Source: Cycas panzhihuaensis
Lineage: Eukaryota; Cycadophyta
NCBI GenBank assembly: GCA_023213395.1
Contig: CM041465.1
Span: 187,495,741 to 187,559,740, forward strand
Direction: 5' to 3'
Length of the DNA stretch: 64,000 nt
Shown: one piece after another, positions 25,833-37,315 of the stretch
How positions within the stretch are numbered: the first letter of the stretch is position 1
How the letters are laid out: each line of letters begins with the position of its first letter
Program-made: the position numbers and the translations under genes
The notes under the pieces: model-generated
The model's input: only the letters and a program-made list of their open reading frames with translations
What the model was told of the DNA's origin: nothing
Database searches by the model: none

Positions 25833-27607
25833 AGTCATTGGGGGTTACTCAACATTCCATACATGTATCAATCGTTAGGGCACAAATATTCCTTTGGGAA
25901 TTGTATTGATGCACTAGTTTTGTACATTGTAAAGATAGAAGGATTTTTAACAAGAATGAGATGAATTTACATGTTTAGATTAATTTTTTTTTGTGGATAT
26001 TGCATAGGTCTATCCTTTTTATATTTAATCCTAGATGCATTAGTTTCTACATGGTATCATAGTAGATTAGGTACAAATTTGCTGGTTCAAATGCATATTG
26101 CATAGGTCTAGGGTCTATTGTAGGTAGTTTTACTATTTTTAGTAGAAAATATATGGGTGTTTTCATACTTGTGACTATTGTCAAGCTTTAGTCTATTTAT
26201 AGCTTGAGATATTCAGGCACTTAGAGAGATTTAAGTGGTTTAGAAATGACTTATTTCATTTTATTATAATATGTATGATTTATGTTTTTAGTGGTACTCA
26301 CATGCATGTTGCAAGGATCATTTTTCAACAATAATCAATAGTTTCTCTACTATTTTTTTTAGGAAAAATGCACATCTTGAAGCAAAAGCACTCCCTTTAA
26401 GGTTTGTTTTCAAACATAGACCTCTAAGTACTACAGAGCAAACATAAATAATTATATTTTCAAAGGGGAGACACTGTAGAACAGGTTGAAGATACCTTTT
26501 TTTAAGTAGCTATTCATCGCATTAAACAAGATTAATAATTTGCATACAACACTAATAAATTAGCATGCAAACCCTACTAATAATTTCATGCAACCATTTA
26601 ACATTTTTGTTAATGAATTGAGTTCATTTAATGAGCATGCAGAAGCTGGTTCAAGTAACATAGCTATAGAACACAATAGTATTAGAAAAGGCTTGAAGAA
26701 CCTGATGTAGAGAGGTTTTTTTAACACATCAATGAAGGTTATTTGAAACATTAAAAGTACTAATTAAAAAGGTAAAAATAATGAACCAAATCACTATTAA
26801 CCAAAGGAAAAACATAGATCCTTTCATCTATGTTTGAAAGGGTTTATTCACTCTCAAAGATACATCTTTCAAAACATTGCTTGGAGGCCATTTTTATGGA
26901 ACTTGTTAACAATAAGACAAGCAAATAAAAATCTGAAATGAAAAGGGTTGTTGAGGCCACTCCCTGCAAATATGAACATAGCATATCAGAGGTGAGAATG
27001 GACCATTGCAGAGCCACTTCGAATCATTAAAAATCATTGAGAAAAACAGTGAGAAAATGCTATTTTCATGAAGGTGAAAAACTCTCTTTTCTTTTTTCCC
27101 TAGAAAAGAAGAGGTTTTTTAGAGGGTTTTAATGGGATCTCAACACACATCTACTGACACTGAATCAAACATGCATTCATAAGAGAAATTACAATAGAAA
27201 AATAGTGAGAAAAATTGGGTCAACGAAAATGAAGAAAAATAAACATAAATGTGAAAAATAAAGGAAGATAAGAATGAAAGTGAAGAAAAATAAATGTAAA
27301 ACACATTAAATTCATATGCATGAGCAAAAGTGAAAACAATGATTGATGGCTATGTTTTTGAGCCATCATTTTGATTTAGTGAGTTGTCAGCGGACGTTTA
27401 GATAGCAACTAATTTGAGGAGAAAGTCATTTGAAAAATAAGTGAAACATTATAAAAATTGAGAAATCACTTTGTAAATCCATCTTTAGGCCTTGGGTGGC
27501 CTTTGCAAAAGAGGTATCATTGAGAAATGTTGAGAAACAAAGAAGGAAATTGAGATTGAATCACCACTTTGGCATTTGAACGCCAAATGAGGAAAGTGAT
27601 CAATGAG
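25833..27607. other. degenerate spacer between E2 and E5
   Basis: No coding found. At 26050-26066 CATGGTATCATAGTAG follows TTTCTA, which looks like a worn plus-strand LTR end and primer binding site, so part of 25838-26052 may be an old copia LTR. The rest (26360-27600) is AT-rich with no element structure visible. Confidence 0.45.
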
Positions 27608-28085
27608 TGTGAAGAAACACTGATATACATTGTCAAGATCTTGATCATGCACATCAAGCATTAAGAGAACAATACATAGGTATTTACATGGGAAACCCTT
27701 ACAAGAGAAGACCCATAGTTGAACTCAAGATAACTTTATTAGATTAAACATGACTTGGTTTTGATACCTGTTAGGATCACTCAACCTCGATGGTCAGGCC
27801 TATTAAGGCCTGATGCACCTTGGTACACTCATATGTTGTTTCGTATGTATTGATTCTTATTCGATATCCAATAACGTATATGGGGTTCATATTTGTAATA
27901 CCCCAAGTAGTACATCTAGCCAATGGTTGCAACTCTTCATCATGTCCTGTGATCTTTCATCACATCCTATGACTCTTTATCACGTCCTGTTGAATCCTCA
28001 ATACTCGTGTCTCTTCGTATCTCCTAGTTAGACTACATGAGTCATTATCCTAACACGAAGTTAGCCTCAACTGAGTTTGCTAACA
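27608..28085 (-). repeat. E5 3' LTR
   Basis: A 478-bp LTR. On the plus strand it starts TGTGAAGAAACAC and ends TTTGCTAACA, followed directly by TCCCCCCTTAATGC, the complement of a polypurine tract. It contains TTACATGGGAAACCC at about 27681, shared with E6. Positions 27791-28011 match the fragment at 50462-50680. Confidence 0.75.
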
Positions 28086-28795
28086 TCCCCCCTTAATGCA
28101 AATGTGGGATCATAGCTTCTAGTCAATTTCATTGTCATAGGTAAAGGCAGGAATTGTCCTTGCTATCATGTTTGCATCTGACACATACCCCCTTAAGGAT
28201 AATTTCACTAAAATCCAAACTAACACATTTTTGAGCCCTTTGAAGCAACATTACATGGTTTCTCTTCATGCCACACACCTGTAAAGGTCTTCGCACCTTT
28301 AAATGGAATCAATTTCCTGTTTTCAATGGTTTTTTTTGCATCAAACCCACTCTACTCTGGTTGTGCTTCAACTTCTAGCTTTTCAAGTGGCCTATGCTTT
28401 TTTTACTTTTTAGACAACATTTATATGTGGGTGATATGCAGCAATGTGGCCTCCCCTTTACCCCAAGAAATAACATAGGGCTTTGTGTGCCTTCAACATA
28501 GCCCTTCATGGCTTTAACATGTACCCATGCAGCCTCCTATGCCACAACACAGCTTCAATGGTACCAAATTTTCAGTCCAACATCCATTTGTTTGAGTGGC
28601 TTTTAGAGATTTCATAGATTTCACTCTAGCCTCAATATTCCATCAACGTTCACTGTCCACATGCAAATCCACCAACCAAATGCTTCACATGCAACTTCAG
28701 AAGCGTCACGTGCTTCAACCTAGCCTTTACATGCATTAATGCGTCTTCTAATGGCTTCAAATGATTGTTAAACCTTTTTGAACTACCCTCATTTT
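28086..28795 (-). other. E5 interior: pol tail then quasi-repetitive sequence
   Basis: The first 150 bp, read on the minus strand, end with DFSEIILKGV, a copia pol tail related to that of E3. Beyond about 28240 there is no pol. Instead the strand is a drifted series of words such as GGCTTCAAATG, CTTCACATGC and AGCCTTTACATGC. This continues after E6 at 41148. E6 sits here with the TSD ATTTT (28791-28795). Confidence 0.6.
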
Positions 28796-29140
28796 TGTTA
28801 AGAAACATGAATAAACTCATACATGTTTACACTCGTAGAATCTTTTACCATGCACAACCAACAAACAAGATAAACATAGAAAACAGTTACATAGTACACA
28901 GGATTTACATGGGAAACCCTTTTGGAAAAAAACCCACCACAAAGATCTATCGATCACATTGATTACCACATAATTGATATGAATATATAAGGGCTATAGG
29001 ATATTTATAATCCTTCCAAGAGGTGTCAACCAACAAGGGTTGCAACCCTCCGCATAACTCACACCATTTCATTAATCACATTAGTTAAACCACCACATTA
29101 ACATTAACAAGTGGCTTAACAAACAACTAGCTCACTAACA
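28796..29140 (-). repeat. E6 3' LTR
   Basis: A 345-bp LTR equal in length to its partner. It contains GGATTTACATGGGAAACCC near 28897 followed by AAAACCCACCA, a block also found in the LTRs of E3 and E5. Confidence 0.94.
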
Positions 29141-29228
29141 TCCCTCCTTAATGTGAATCTGGGGAACCTACAACCTATAATAGTTGTGTTATCATGAAGG
29201 TTGGGACTATCCTACTTCTTACATCCCC

Positions 29229-30470
29229 CCCTCAAGGATAACATCTGTGAGTCCCAATCCAGTATGCATCTTTGTGAATTGATCTTCAGTAAGTGCTTTG
29301 GTGAAGATGTTTGCAATCTAATATTCACTCAGACAATAGTTGACTTGCAGCTTCCCTAATTTGATCTATTCATGGATGTAGTGGTGTTGTACCTCGATGT
29401 GCTTTGTATGAGCATGAAACTTTAGATTCTTTGACAAACAAACGATACTCTAATTATCAACGAAAATAATTGGGTTGCCATTTGAAACTCTAAGAACTTC
29501 CAAGAGACGTTGCAACTATACAGTTTTTTTCACATCAACATTAAGTCCTTGATATTCTGCTTCTATAGAAGATAACGCCATTGTTTATTGCTTCTTTGAC
29601 TGCTATGAAACAAATCCATTACTGACACCAAATATGTATCCAGCAGTGAACTCCGATCATTAGAGTCTCCTCCCCAATCAACATTAGTGTAGCCATACAA
29701 CTTTATCTCTTCACCACGAAGATATTCGAGACCAAGATTAAGTGTCCCCTTCAAGTACTTCATAATTTGCTTCGTTGCAACCCAATGTGGTTCTTGAGGA
29801 TTCTGCATATATCGAAAAACCAATCCAACAACATAGGCGATATCTAGTTTGGTATGAGTCAAATAGATTAGACTCCCTACTAACTGACGATACAATGTTC
29901 TATCTACAAAGGGATCGGGCATATCGTTTTGCAACTTTGTGCCTTTAGCACAAGGTGTTGTAATCGGCTTGTAATGTTGCATCCCAAACTTTTCCAGTAG
30001 GTTTTTGACATACTATGTCTACAACAACATGATCCAATCTTCCATTTGCCTAACTTTAATGCCTAAGAAGTAGTGTAGCGGCCCGTGATTTGTCATATCA
30101 AAGGTAGCTACCAAATTAGACTTGACTTTGATAATAGTCTTATTACAGTTGCCTCTAATGATTTAATCATCCACATACAACACAGTAACTACTATTGAGG
30201 TCCTACTCCTTTTCACATACAGATTTAGGTCCAGATTTGAAACAACAAATCCTTCTTCCTTCAACTTGCCATTTATCTTCTCATATCAGGCCATATAGTG
30301 ACTTCTTCAATCGGCATACAAGATGCTCCTGGCCTTTCTTAATGAATCTTGAGGCTGCGACATGTAAATCTCCTCCTTTAGATCTCCATTAAGAAATGTG
30401 GACTTAACGTCCATTTGATGTAACTCCCAACCATATGTAGCTGCTAAGGAAATGATCAACCGGACCATCA
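29229..30470 (-). pseudogene. E6 pol: RT C-terminal part and RNase H
   Basis: Minus-strand reading from 30470: VRLIISLAATYGWELHQMDV and STFLNGDLKEEIYMSQPQ belong to the RT palm. Connection and RNase H follow (29563-29982, QLVGSLIYLTHTKLDIAYVV). After a frameshift the RNase H tail NLKFHAHTKHIEVQHHY ends near 29229 with LEGGM. Upstream RT codons lie beyond E7 at 34347-34433. Stops and frameshifts make it inactive. Confidence 0.88.
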
Positions 30471-30831
30471 TATTAAACTATTTTTGATAGAAAACATGCA
30501 ATATCATGAACAATGACATGAGCAACAAAAACAATATGGTAATTGCATTAACTCAAAATTGGAACGTCTATATCATAATGATATGAGTCTCCATCATGAT
30601 TCCATAATAATGACTCCATCATGACTATGTGTATTATTCTACCTCACTCACTTCTTTATATAACACATGAGAATATGTAGGATGAGGTATGGGATAAGTG
30701 GGACCCACTAATCTTTAATATGACTAATGACATACCACCTATTATTTGACCAATAAACCAAAGACCATCTACTTGCACAAATGTGCATCATAATATAATA
30801 TTCTAATATTCTAACTCTCTAATCTTCAACA
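30471..30831 (-). repeat. E7 3' LTR
   Basis: A 361-bp LTR matching 33989-34346, with the polypurine tract complement CCTCCCCTTAATGC directly to its right. The TG end reads TA. Confidence 0.9.
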
Positions 30832-31242
30832 CCTCCCCTTAATGCACATTTGGGGTCTTTTTGAATTTGCAATGCCTCGTTCTTGGAAGTATCTTGAAGA
30901 TAATGTCTTCAACTCGATATTTAGCTTCATTCCTATAATGATGTCTTTGTTGTAGTAGCTCTTGAAAGTAATGACCCTTGAACTTGACATTCTTCATTCT
31001 GGTGTGCGACTCTGGATTTTTCACCATACGAAAAGTATAGTAAATCATAGTTAGTCCAATTTGATTTTTATGTAGATCCTGTAGGCAATTCTATAGGTAA
31101 CCATCTTTATGAATACGAGTAATGTCTTGAAATTCAAAATTTATATTAAGCATGTTTTCAATCACAGTTTCAATCACAACCTGTTTGTCTTCATTTCCCT
31201 CAACACATGAATAATCAACATCAATTGAATCAATATTAGGAA

Positions 31243-31890
31243 TTAAAGGTAAAACTTCAATAGAGAAATCAACACCATTAGAATCATCTGTAAAATAAAC
31301 ATCAATATCTTGTATGATTTCTTCTTGATAACATATCCAACAACAAGTTCTTCATCTTTTGGAGCATAATCTTTAGCTTCTGTAACAAGTTTTTCAACGA
31401 CAAAGGTTTCTTCACATCCAGTTAAAAATTCTTCAATAATAGAATCTTCACAATTAGCTACAGATTCATCAATAACCTCATCAAAAGTTCTACTATCATC
31501 ATCACCTATATCATAATCATCAACAATCTTATTTGCCTTTTTAATTGTTTTTTCAACAAGTTGTTGTATCTCTTTAGGAGTCTTTTTTGATGTATTCTTC
31601 AAAATGTTCCAAGCTTCTTTGGCATTACTAGTATGATGAACTATAGGAATGAGAAAATGATAGGAAGAAGGAAGCTTACCTTTATCTAATGCAGCAAGAA
31701 TAACAACAATTGTTCTACTATCCTTCTTTTTAAGTTTTTCTTTTTCTTCTTCATCAATAGGAACATCATATCCATCAATAATAATTTTCCATAACCTTTT
31801 GTATACGAATACACTTTTCATTCTCTCTGCTCAATAGTGATAGTTTGTTCCTATGTACTTAAGTAAAGGGAAGGGAAAATCTTTAAAATA
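31243..31890 (-). pseudogene. E7 Gag remnant
   Basis: A 192-codon open stretch (31243-31821). Reading further upstream through one TGA (a former Trp in NYHY-W-AERMKS) restores the normal copia Gag start near 31885. YKRLWKIIIDGYDVP and AKEAWNILKNTSKK are the typical Gag (UBN2/DUF4219) blocks. The C-terminal half is acidic (DDYDIGDDDSRTFDEVIDE). No zinc knuckle, protease or pol follows, so the element would depend on proteins from elsewhere. Confidence 0.72.
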
Positions 31891-33988
31891 ATACTCATTC
31901 TTTTTAGCTACAAATATGATTATGTCATTCACATCCATGGCTATAAGTATGAGTTGCTCAAAAATGCATCACATATAAACCTATATGTCTTGTCTCTCAA
32001 ATTTAGGACCTCCTTCTTACTAATCAAATGAACAACCAAGTATCCAAAAATTCACCTCAAACACACACAAGATGGACCACACAGTCACCCAGATCTATCT
32101 ACAAGATGATAGCACCCCTATCCTTGATTTTAGGACCTCCTTCTGCCTCCTAGTCCTTTATAGGACTCAATATATAAATTACAATAAATTTCTTAAAAAT
32201 GATTTACAATAGTCTTCTAAGGTTCAAAATTTAGTTGCCCTAGGGTCAGGAAATAGGCAAAAGGATGATGTAGATGGTGCAAAAGAAAATTTTGTTCAGT
32301 TACCATGCAGAGACCTAGTACAAAGACAGAACTTCAGACTAAAATTTTTCTATGAAAACAACACCAAAATATATTGTCATATGCCAAAATGACTGTCTTT
32401 GAATTAGGATTCCAACGATTCAGAAAATGGACTCCTAGAACTCAAGATATTAAGGGAAATGCATAGGTACCCCTTTATGAAAATGAAAAAATATAGTTCA
32501 AGGTTTAGCACCCATCATTGTTTAAAGGAGGTCACGTTAATATCTCATACAACCAGGGCTGAGGTTGCTAGAGGCTAGAGGATGGATTTCAAAATACATT
32601 CCAAACTGGTGTAATTAAATCGGACCTTTAAAAAAAAAAACTTAGGTTGAAAAATACCTTCTCTGCATTGCACAAATCTTCAACGACTTGAAAAAATATC
32701 GATCAAATTCGATAGAATTGGATCAAACTCTGATTAGAATCGATGAGAGGGCATGAATGACAATTCTCCAATAGAGCAACGCAATGATGAATTATATATA
32801 GAGCGATCCAAGGACAAACACTGAGTGGGCGCCGCAATCACAAATAAGAGCTAAGCTGCAATGGAGAGTGCAGGGCAATGGACAGGATTTATGAGTCTTA
32901 GAAAAGCAGAGATGAATAACTTGAAAATAGGCTAATGCAATCCACGGCAGTCGAAGCTCCTGATCTCTAAGCTCTAAAACCCTCCTACCAGAAGATGAAT
33001 GGTAGTAGCATATCACTACATTTGTAGCAAGTTTTAATAACCCTCTTTATTCAATGCTAACACCTCAAGCACAGTGAGGGATTCGTAATGGCTGCAAAAT
33101 AGATTGATAACTACGGTGATGCAGGAACAGAACAATGTTATGCATATGATCTGGTTGAACAAGGGGACAACAAACATATGCAAATTACCTCACACAAGAC
33201 GACATGGTGTTGATGATATACAAACTAACTAAATCTCCTCAATGATACACGAATGTAGAGCTCAATCTCATCAAAGGGCACAATAATATATTTCTTTCCA
33301 TCTCCTCTGTCATTAATTTATTCAAAGACAACTTCAACAAGCATTGGTTATAAGATGTAGGGCATCGCAACAACGGATGGAGGAGCCACAACTCAAGCAC
33401 AATAGTGAATGATGATAGCATATGCATAAATTTTAGGTGCAAATCAATAGTACAATATAAACCACTTGCAAATAGTACAAGATGACACTAGGGCTCCACG
33501 AAGATTTAGTAGGTCATGACCCCCTTCAAATTGGCAACTATGCATACACAGAGGCAACATGATCAGAAGCGTAATAATAGCGATGATCACATGGACAGAC
33601 TCCACAACAGTATACACAAGCAGGTAAGGTTTCACAAATTATCATTATTCATGCGCTACAATCACAGCCACAACACACGAGCATGGTTGCTTCGTAGACA
33701 AATGAAGCTTTGGATAGGGTTTCAATGGACCAATCAAATGAATTGGAATGGAGTGAAACAACTACACAGAATGGACCAATGAACATATTGCAAATAGGTA
33801 CATCTCCTATATCACAAACTTGCAAGTGCAAAACAACACTTCACAACGAAATGAACGGGCTGCAACGAGCTTAGGATTTCACCCTAACACATCCACAAAC
33901 GACGAGTAGAGCCACCTCCTCACATGTCAACAACAAACCGGTAAACCTGCAAAATGTAGAACTTGGCAACCAACTTGTTCTAATGCCA
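31891..33988 (-). other. E7 leader and non-coding interior
   Basis: About 2.1 kb between the Gag remnant and the 5' LTR. Short open stretches occur on both strands, but none resembles a retrotransposon protein or known domain. At its right end lies the variant primer binding site. Confidence 0.6.
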
Positions 33989-34346
33989 TGTTAAACTATT
34001 TGATAGAAAAATGCAATATCATGAACAATGAAATAAGCAACATAAACAATATTGTAAGTACATTAACTCCGAATCAGAATGTCTACATCATAATGATGCG
34101 AGTCTCCATTACGACTCCACAATAATGACTCCATCATGACTATGTGTATTACTCTACCTCACTCACTCATTTATACAACACGTGAGAATATGTAAGATGA
34201 GGTGTGGGATGAGTGAGACCCACTAACCTCTAACATGACTAATGACATACCACCTATTATTTGACCAATAAACCAAAACCCACCTACTTGCACAAATGTG
34301 CATTACAATATAATATTCTAATATTCTAACTCACTAATCTTTAACA
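33989..34346 (-). repeat. E7 5' LTR
   Basis: A 358-bp LTR, TGTTAAACTATT...TTTAACA on the plus strand, preceded by the complement of the primer site (TTCTAATGCCA). Confidence 0.9.
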
Positions 34347-34433
34347 CGTTATCTTGGAGACAGGTGCAAATGTCTTCTCATAATCAATTCCTTCTTTTTA
34401 CTTAAACCCTTGAGCAACAAGCCTGGCCTTATA
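34347..34433 (-). pseudogene. E6 RT sliver between E7 and E8
   Basis: Eighty-seven bases reading on the minus strand as YKARLVAQGFK, a stop, then KEGIDYEKTFAPVSKIT: the conserved RT entry block of copia. It joins 30470 on one side and 36452 on the other, fixing the insertion points of E7 and E8. Confidence 0.92.
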
Positions 34434-34907
34434 TGAAGCGACCCTGTCTTAAGTCTGGCTTACTCCTATACAAGGCTGTGGCCGACTTCTAAATTGTAGT
34501 TTGGCTACATCTTCATCTCTTTGGCCGACTTCTATTATCCCAATGGGTGCGCCTATAAATAGGGACCCTTGGGGGGTCATTTGATCATCATTGTGTGCAA
34601 GTTTTCCTCTCCAATGTCGGCCTTTTGCAAGTGCAGAATTTCAGCCTTAGGGCTGCATTTTCTAAGGAGGATCCCCGCCTCAAAGGGCTCGATGAACTTT
34701 ACAGGTGTCTTGGTACCTTTTTTGACCATCTATTTGTATTTTGACCACAATTTGATCTTAATTTCAGCAGTTGTACTTTGATTTATACTTGTTATACATT
34801 TGATCTGGATATTTTCATATAAGGGAATTGCTATTTGAGTTCTATTTTTTGTAAATTGGCTATGTCTTGTTCTATTTTTGTATCATTTTGGTAAAAGGAT
34901 TGCCACA
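34434..34907 (+). repeat. E8 5' LTR
   Basis: A 474-bp LTR with CCTATAAATAGGGACCC near 34551, a good TATA box. It matches 35979-36451 closely over its whole length. Confidence 0.95.
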
Positions 34908-35042
34908 AGTGGTATCAGAGCTTCGTTCTGAAGTGGGAATTTTTTCCAAAGGGAAGGAAATTTTGACCCACCCTCCCACCCGAGAAAGACAGATAGAACC
35001 GAAACGGAATTGACATCCAAGAAAATCAAAACGCCAAACAGA

Positions 35043-35949
35043 ATGCCAAGATCCCAAGACTCTGAGGAACAACTCGCAGAAAACATGACAACAATCATGC
35101 AAGAATTGATACAATAGATCAAAAACCTCAACGGAAGATTAGAAAGATAAGAAATAATCCAACCGAAAGTAGAACAAAGCCAGGATTTAGATCAAGATAT
35201 AGACCAAGCAAACTAGGAAGGAAGATTCAAAGAAGAATACTTACAGAACTTCTGTTCAGACCAACCAAAACATTGGCACCGTTGGCTACACTTAGCAGAA
35301 TGGTGGTACAACACCACCTATCATTCCGCAGCAAAGATGACACCCTTCCAGGCTTTATACGGGTATCAGCCACCCTCGCTACTAACCTGGAATAAACCAT
35401 CAAAAGTCCAATCAGTGGAAGAATATCAGAAACAAGTAGAAGAGACCATCGCTGGGTTAAAGGACAATCTAGCAATGGCACAAAATAGGATGAAGCAACA
35501 ACCCAATCAAAAATGTCTGAAAGAAAATTCAAAGTTGGCGACTTGGTTTTCTTACGGCTCCAGCCATACAAATAGGCTTCACTACAGAGAACAAGCAATC
35601 AAAAACTCGCGCCCAGATATTTTGGTCCCTACGAAATCACCACCAAGATAGGCGAGTTGCATACCAATTAAGACTATTGGAAGGCGCAAAGATCCACAAC
35701 GTCTTCCATGTTTCCTATCTGAAAAAGAAAGTTGGTGAGAAGATAGTTCCACAATCCAACATACCAGAGCTTAACGAAGAAGGAAAGATGGCATTGGAGC
35801 TCGAAGGAATCTTACAAACTTGCACCCGCGTGCTTAGGAGCAAACAAGTTAGAGAACACCTAATCAAATGGAAGGACCTGGACATTGAAGATGCCATATG
35901 GGAGAAAGACGAATGGTTAAAACAATTTCCGAACCTACCAGTGCTTTGA
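35043..35949 (+). pseudogene. E8 gag start fused to integrase C-terminus and chromodomain
   Basis: The start MPRSQDSEEQLAENMTTIMQ is a chromovirus Gag N-terminus. After about 70 codons the same frame reads HWHRWLHLAEWWYNTTYH and MTPFQALYGYQPP, the end of integrase. The internal deletion therefore kept the frame, although stops occur near 35115, 35148 and 35214. A frameshift near 35540 precedes the GPY/F-type region. AKIHNVFHVSYLKKKVGEKI then leads to a chromodomain (35830-35945; REHLIKWKDLDIEDAIWE). The ending closely resembles that of E12. Confidence 0.88.
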
Positions 35950-35978
35950 GGGCAAAGCATAGTTTCATGGGGGGGTCT

Positions 35979-36451
35979 TGAAGCCACCGTATCTTAAGTC
36001 TGGCCGACTCCTATACAAGGTTGTGGCCGACTTCTAAATTGCAGTTTGGGTGCATCTTCATCTCTCTGGCAAAATTCTATTATCCCAATGGATGCGCCTA
36101 TAAATAGGGACCCTTGGGGGGTCATTTGATCATCATTGTGTGCAAGTTTTCCTCTCGAATTTTGGCCTTTGGCAAGTGCAAAATTTCAGCCTTAGGGTTG
36201 CATTTTCTGAGGAGGATCCCCACGTCGAAGGGCTCAGTGAACTTTACAAGTGTCTTGGTACCTTTTTCGACCATCTATTTGTATTTTGACCATAATTTGA
36301 TCTTAATTCAGCAGTTGTACTTTGATTTACACTTGTTATACATTTGATCTAGATATTTTCATACAAGGGAATTGCTATTTGAGTTCTATTTTCTATAAAT
36401 TGGCTACGTCTTGTTCTATTTTTGTATCATTTTGGTGAAAGAATTGCTACA
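35979..36451 (+). repeat. E8 3' LTR
   Basis: The 473-bp partner of 34434-34907. It begins TGAAGCCACCG after the polypurine tract and ends TTGCTACA, followed by the TSD TTATA. Confidence 0.95.
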
Positions 36452-37315
36452 TTATACTTGTCCACCTCTCCATCGGAGTGGAACTTTGTCTTGTAGACCC
36501 ACTTGCATCCAACAAGGTTCTTCTTCGGAGGTAGTGGAATCAAATCCTAGGTGGAATTCTTCATAAGTGAGCCATACTCCTCTATTGCAACCCTCCATTG
36601 TGGATCATCCTTCGCTTCATCATACGAAACAAGATCACTAGAGTTTTTGGTGTCTACTAGCAAAGTCTGACTGGCATGCTGACTTCTTGTTCTCCTATCA
36701 TCGATAAAGTTTTGCATCCCCACTTCGAAATCCTCTATCGTCTTCCTTGCCTATAATGGTATAGAAAGACTTAGTCCTATAGATAGTTCTTCACGTGATG
36801 GCTCCTGACTATTACTTGCTCCACTCGGTCCAGCTTTCTCTTGAATTCCAGCAACTGGCTCATCATCCTCTTCAACTATTGAATTCATAAATGGAAGTAG
36901 TGGGGGCTAAAATGGGTCTTCTGATAACTTCTCATCATGATACGTTGATGACTCATCAAATTCAACATCCCAACTAATCGCAATCTTATTTCCCTATAGA
37001 TCCCACAGTCTATAAGCTTTGTTCTAATCAGAATACCCCATAAAAATACACTTCAAACTCTTGCGATCCAATTTCTTATGACCTTCATCTAGGATGTGTG
37101 CATATCCAATTCATCCAAATGTTTTTAAATGACCAATGATGGGTTTACGACTGGTCCATTTCTCTTCAGGGGTCATGCTTTGAACTACTTGAGTGGGTAC
37201 CTTGTTTAGAATATAAACAATAGTCACAACGGCGTCTGCCCAAAACATCAGTGCAAGTTTTTCAAATGCATCATACAGCTTGCTATCTCTATCATGGTAT
37301 GATTTTTTCTCTCTA
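36452..37315 (-). pseudogene. E6 pol: integrase C-terminal region and RT start
   Basis: Minus strand from 37315: the integrase continues after E9 (RKNHTMIEIASCMMHLKNLH), then reads EEKWTSRKPIIGHLKTFG and KSLKCIFMGYSD, the usual copia integrase C-terminal blocks. The acidic linker follows, then the RT start PKKNLVGCKWVYKTKFHSDG. The frame runs into E8 at 36452. Several stops are present. Confidence 0.88.

Larger units (their letters stand above)
30471..34346 (-). mobile_element. E7: gag-only (non-autonomous) copia element in the E6 RT
   Basis: A 3.9-kb minus-strand element with LTRs 30471-30831 and 33989-34346 (about 360 bp). On the plus strand they start T(A/G)TTAAACTATT and end (T/C)AACA. 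The polypurine tract GCATTAAGGGGAGG adjoins the 3' LTR. The primer site reads TGGCATTAGAACAAG, a variant of TGGTATCAGAGC. The target flanks CATCA and CGTTA match at three of five bases, a weak TSD. The interior of 3.2 kb encodes only a Gag remnant. Its interruption of the E6 RT frame is clear on both sides. Confidence 0.85.
34434..36451 (+). mobile_element. E8: short deleted Ty3/gypsy chromovirus in the E6 RT
   Basis: A 2018-bp plus-strand element with LTRs of 474 and 473 bp (34434-34907, 35979-36451), TGAAGC...GC(C/T)ACA. TTATA flanks it exactly (34429-34433, 36452-36456). The primer site TGGTATCAGAGCTTCG is at 34910. A polypurine tract CATGGGGGGGTCT precedes the 3' LTR. Only about 1.07 kb of interior remains: the gag start joined to the end of integrase and a chromodomain. 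Protease, RT and RNase H are absent. Confidence 0.94.

Noticed and set aside
27608-28085. E5 LTR as a shared LTR of two tandem elements (TGATACC at 27767 and a polypurine tract on the right)
   Set aside because: The GATACC word lies inside the LTR by comparison with E6, so it is probably coincidental; a single 3' LTR is simpler.
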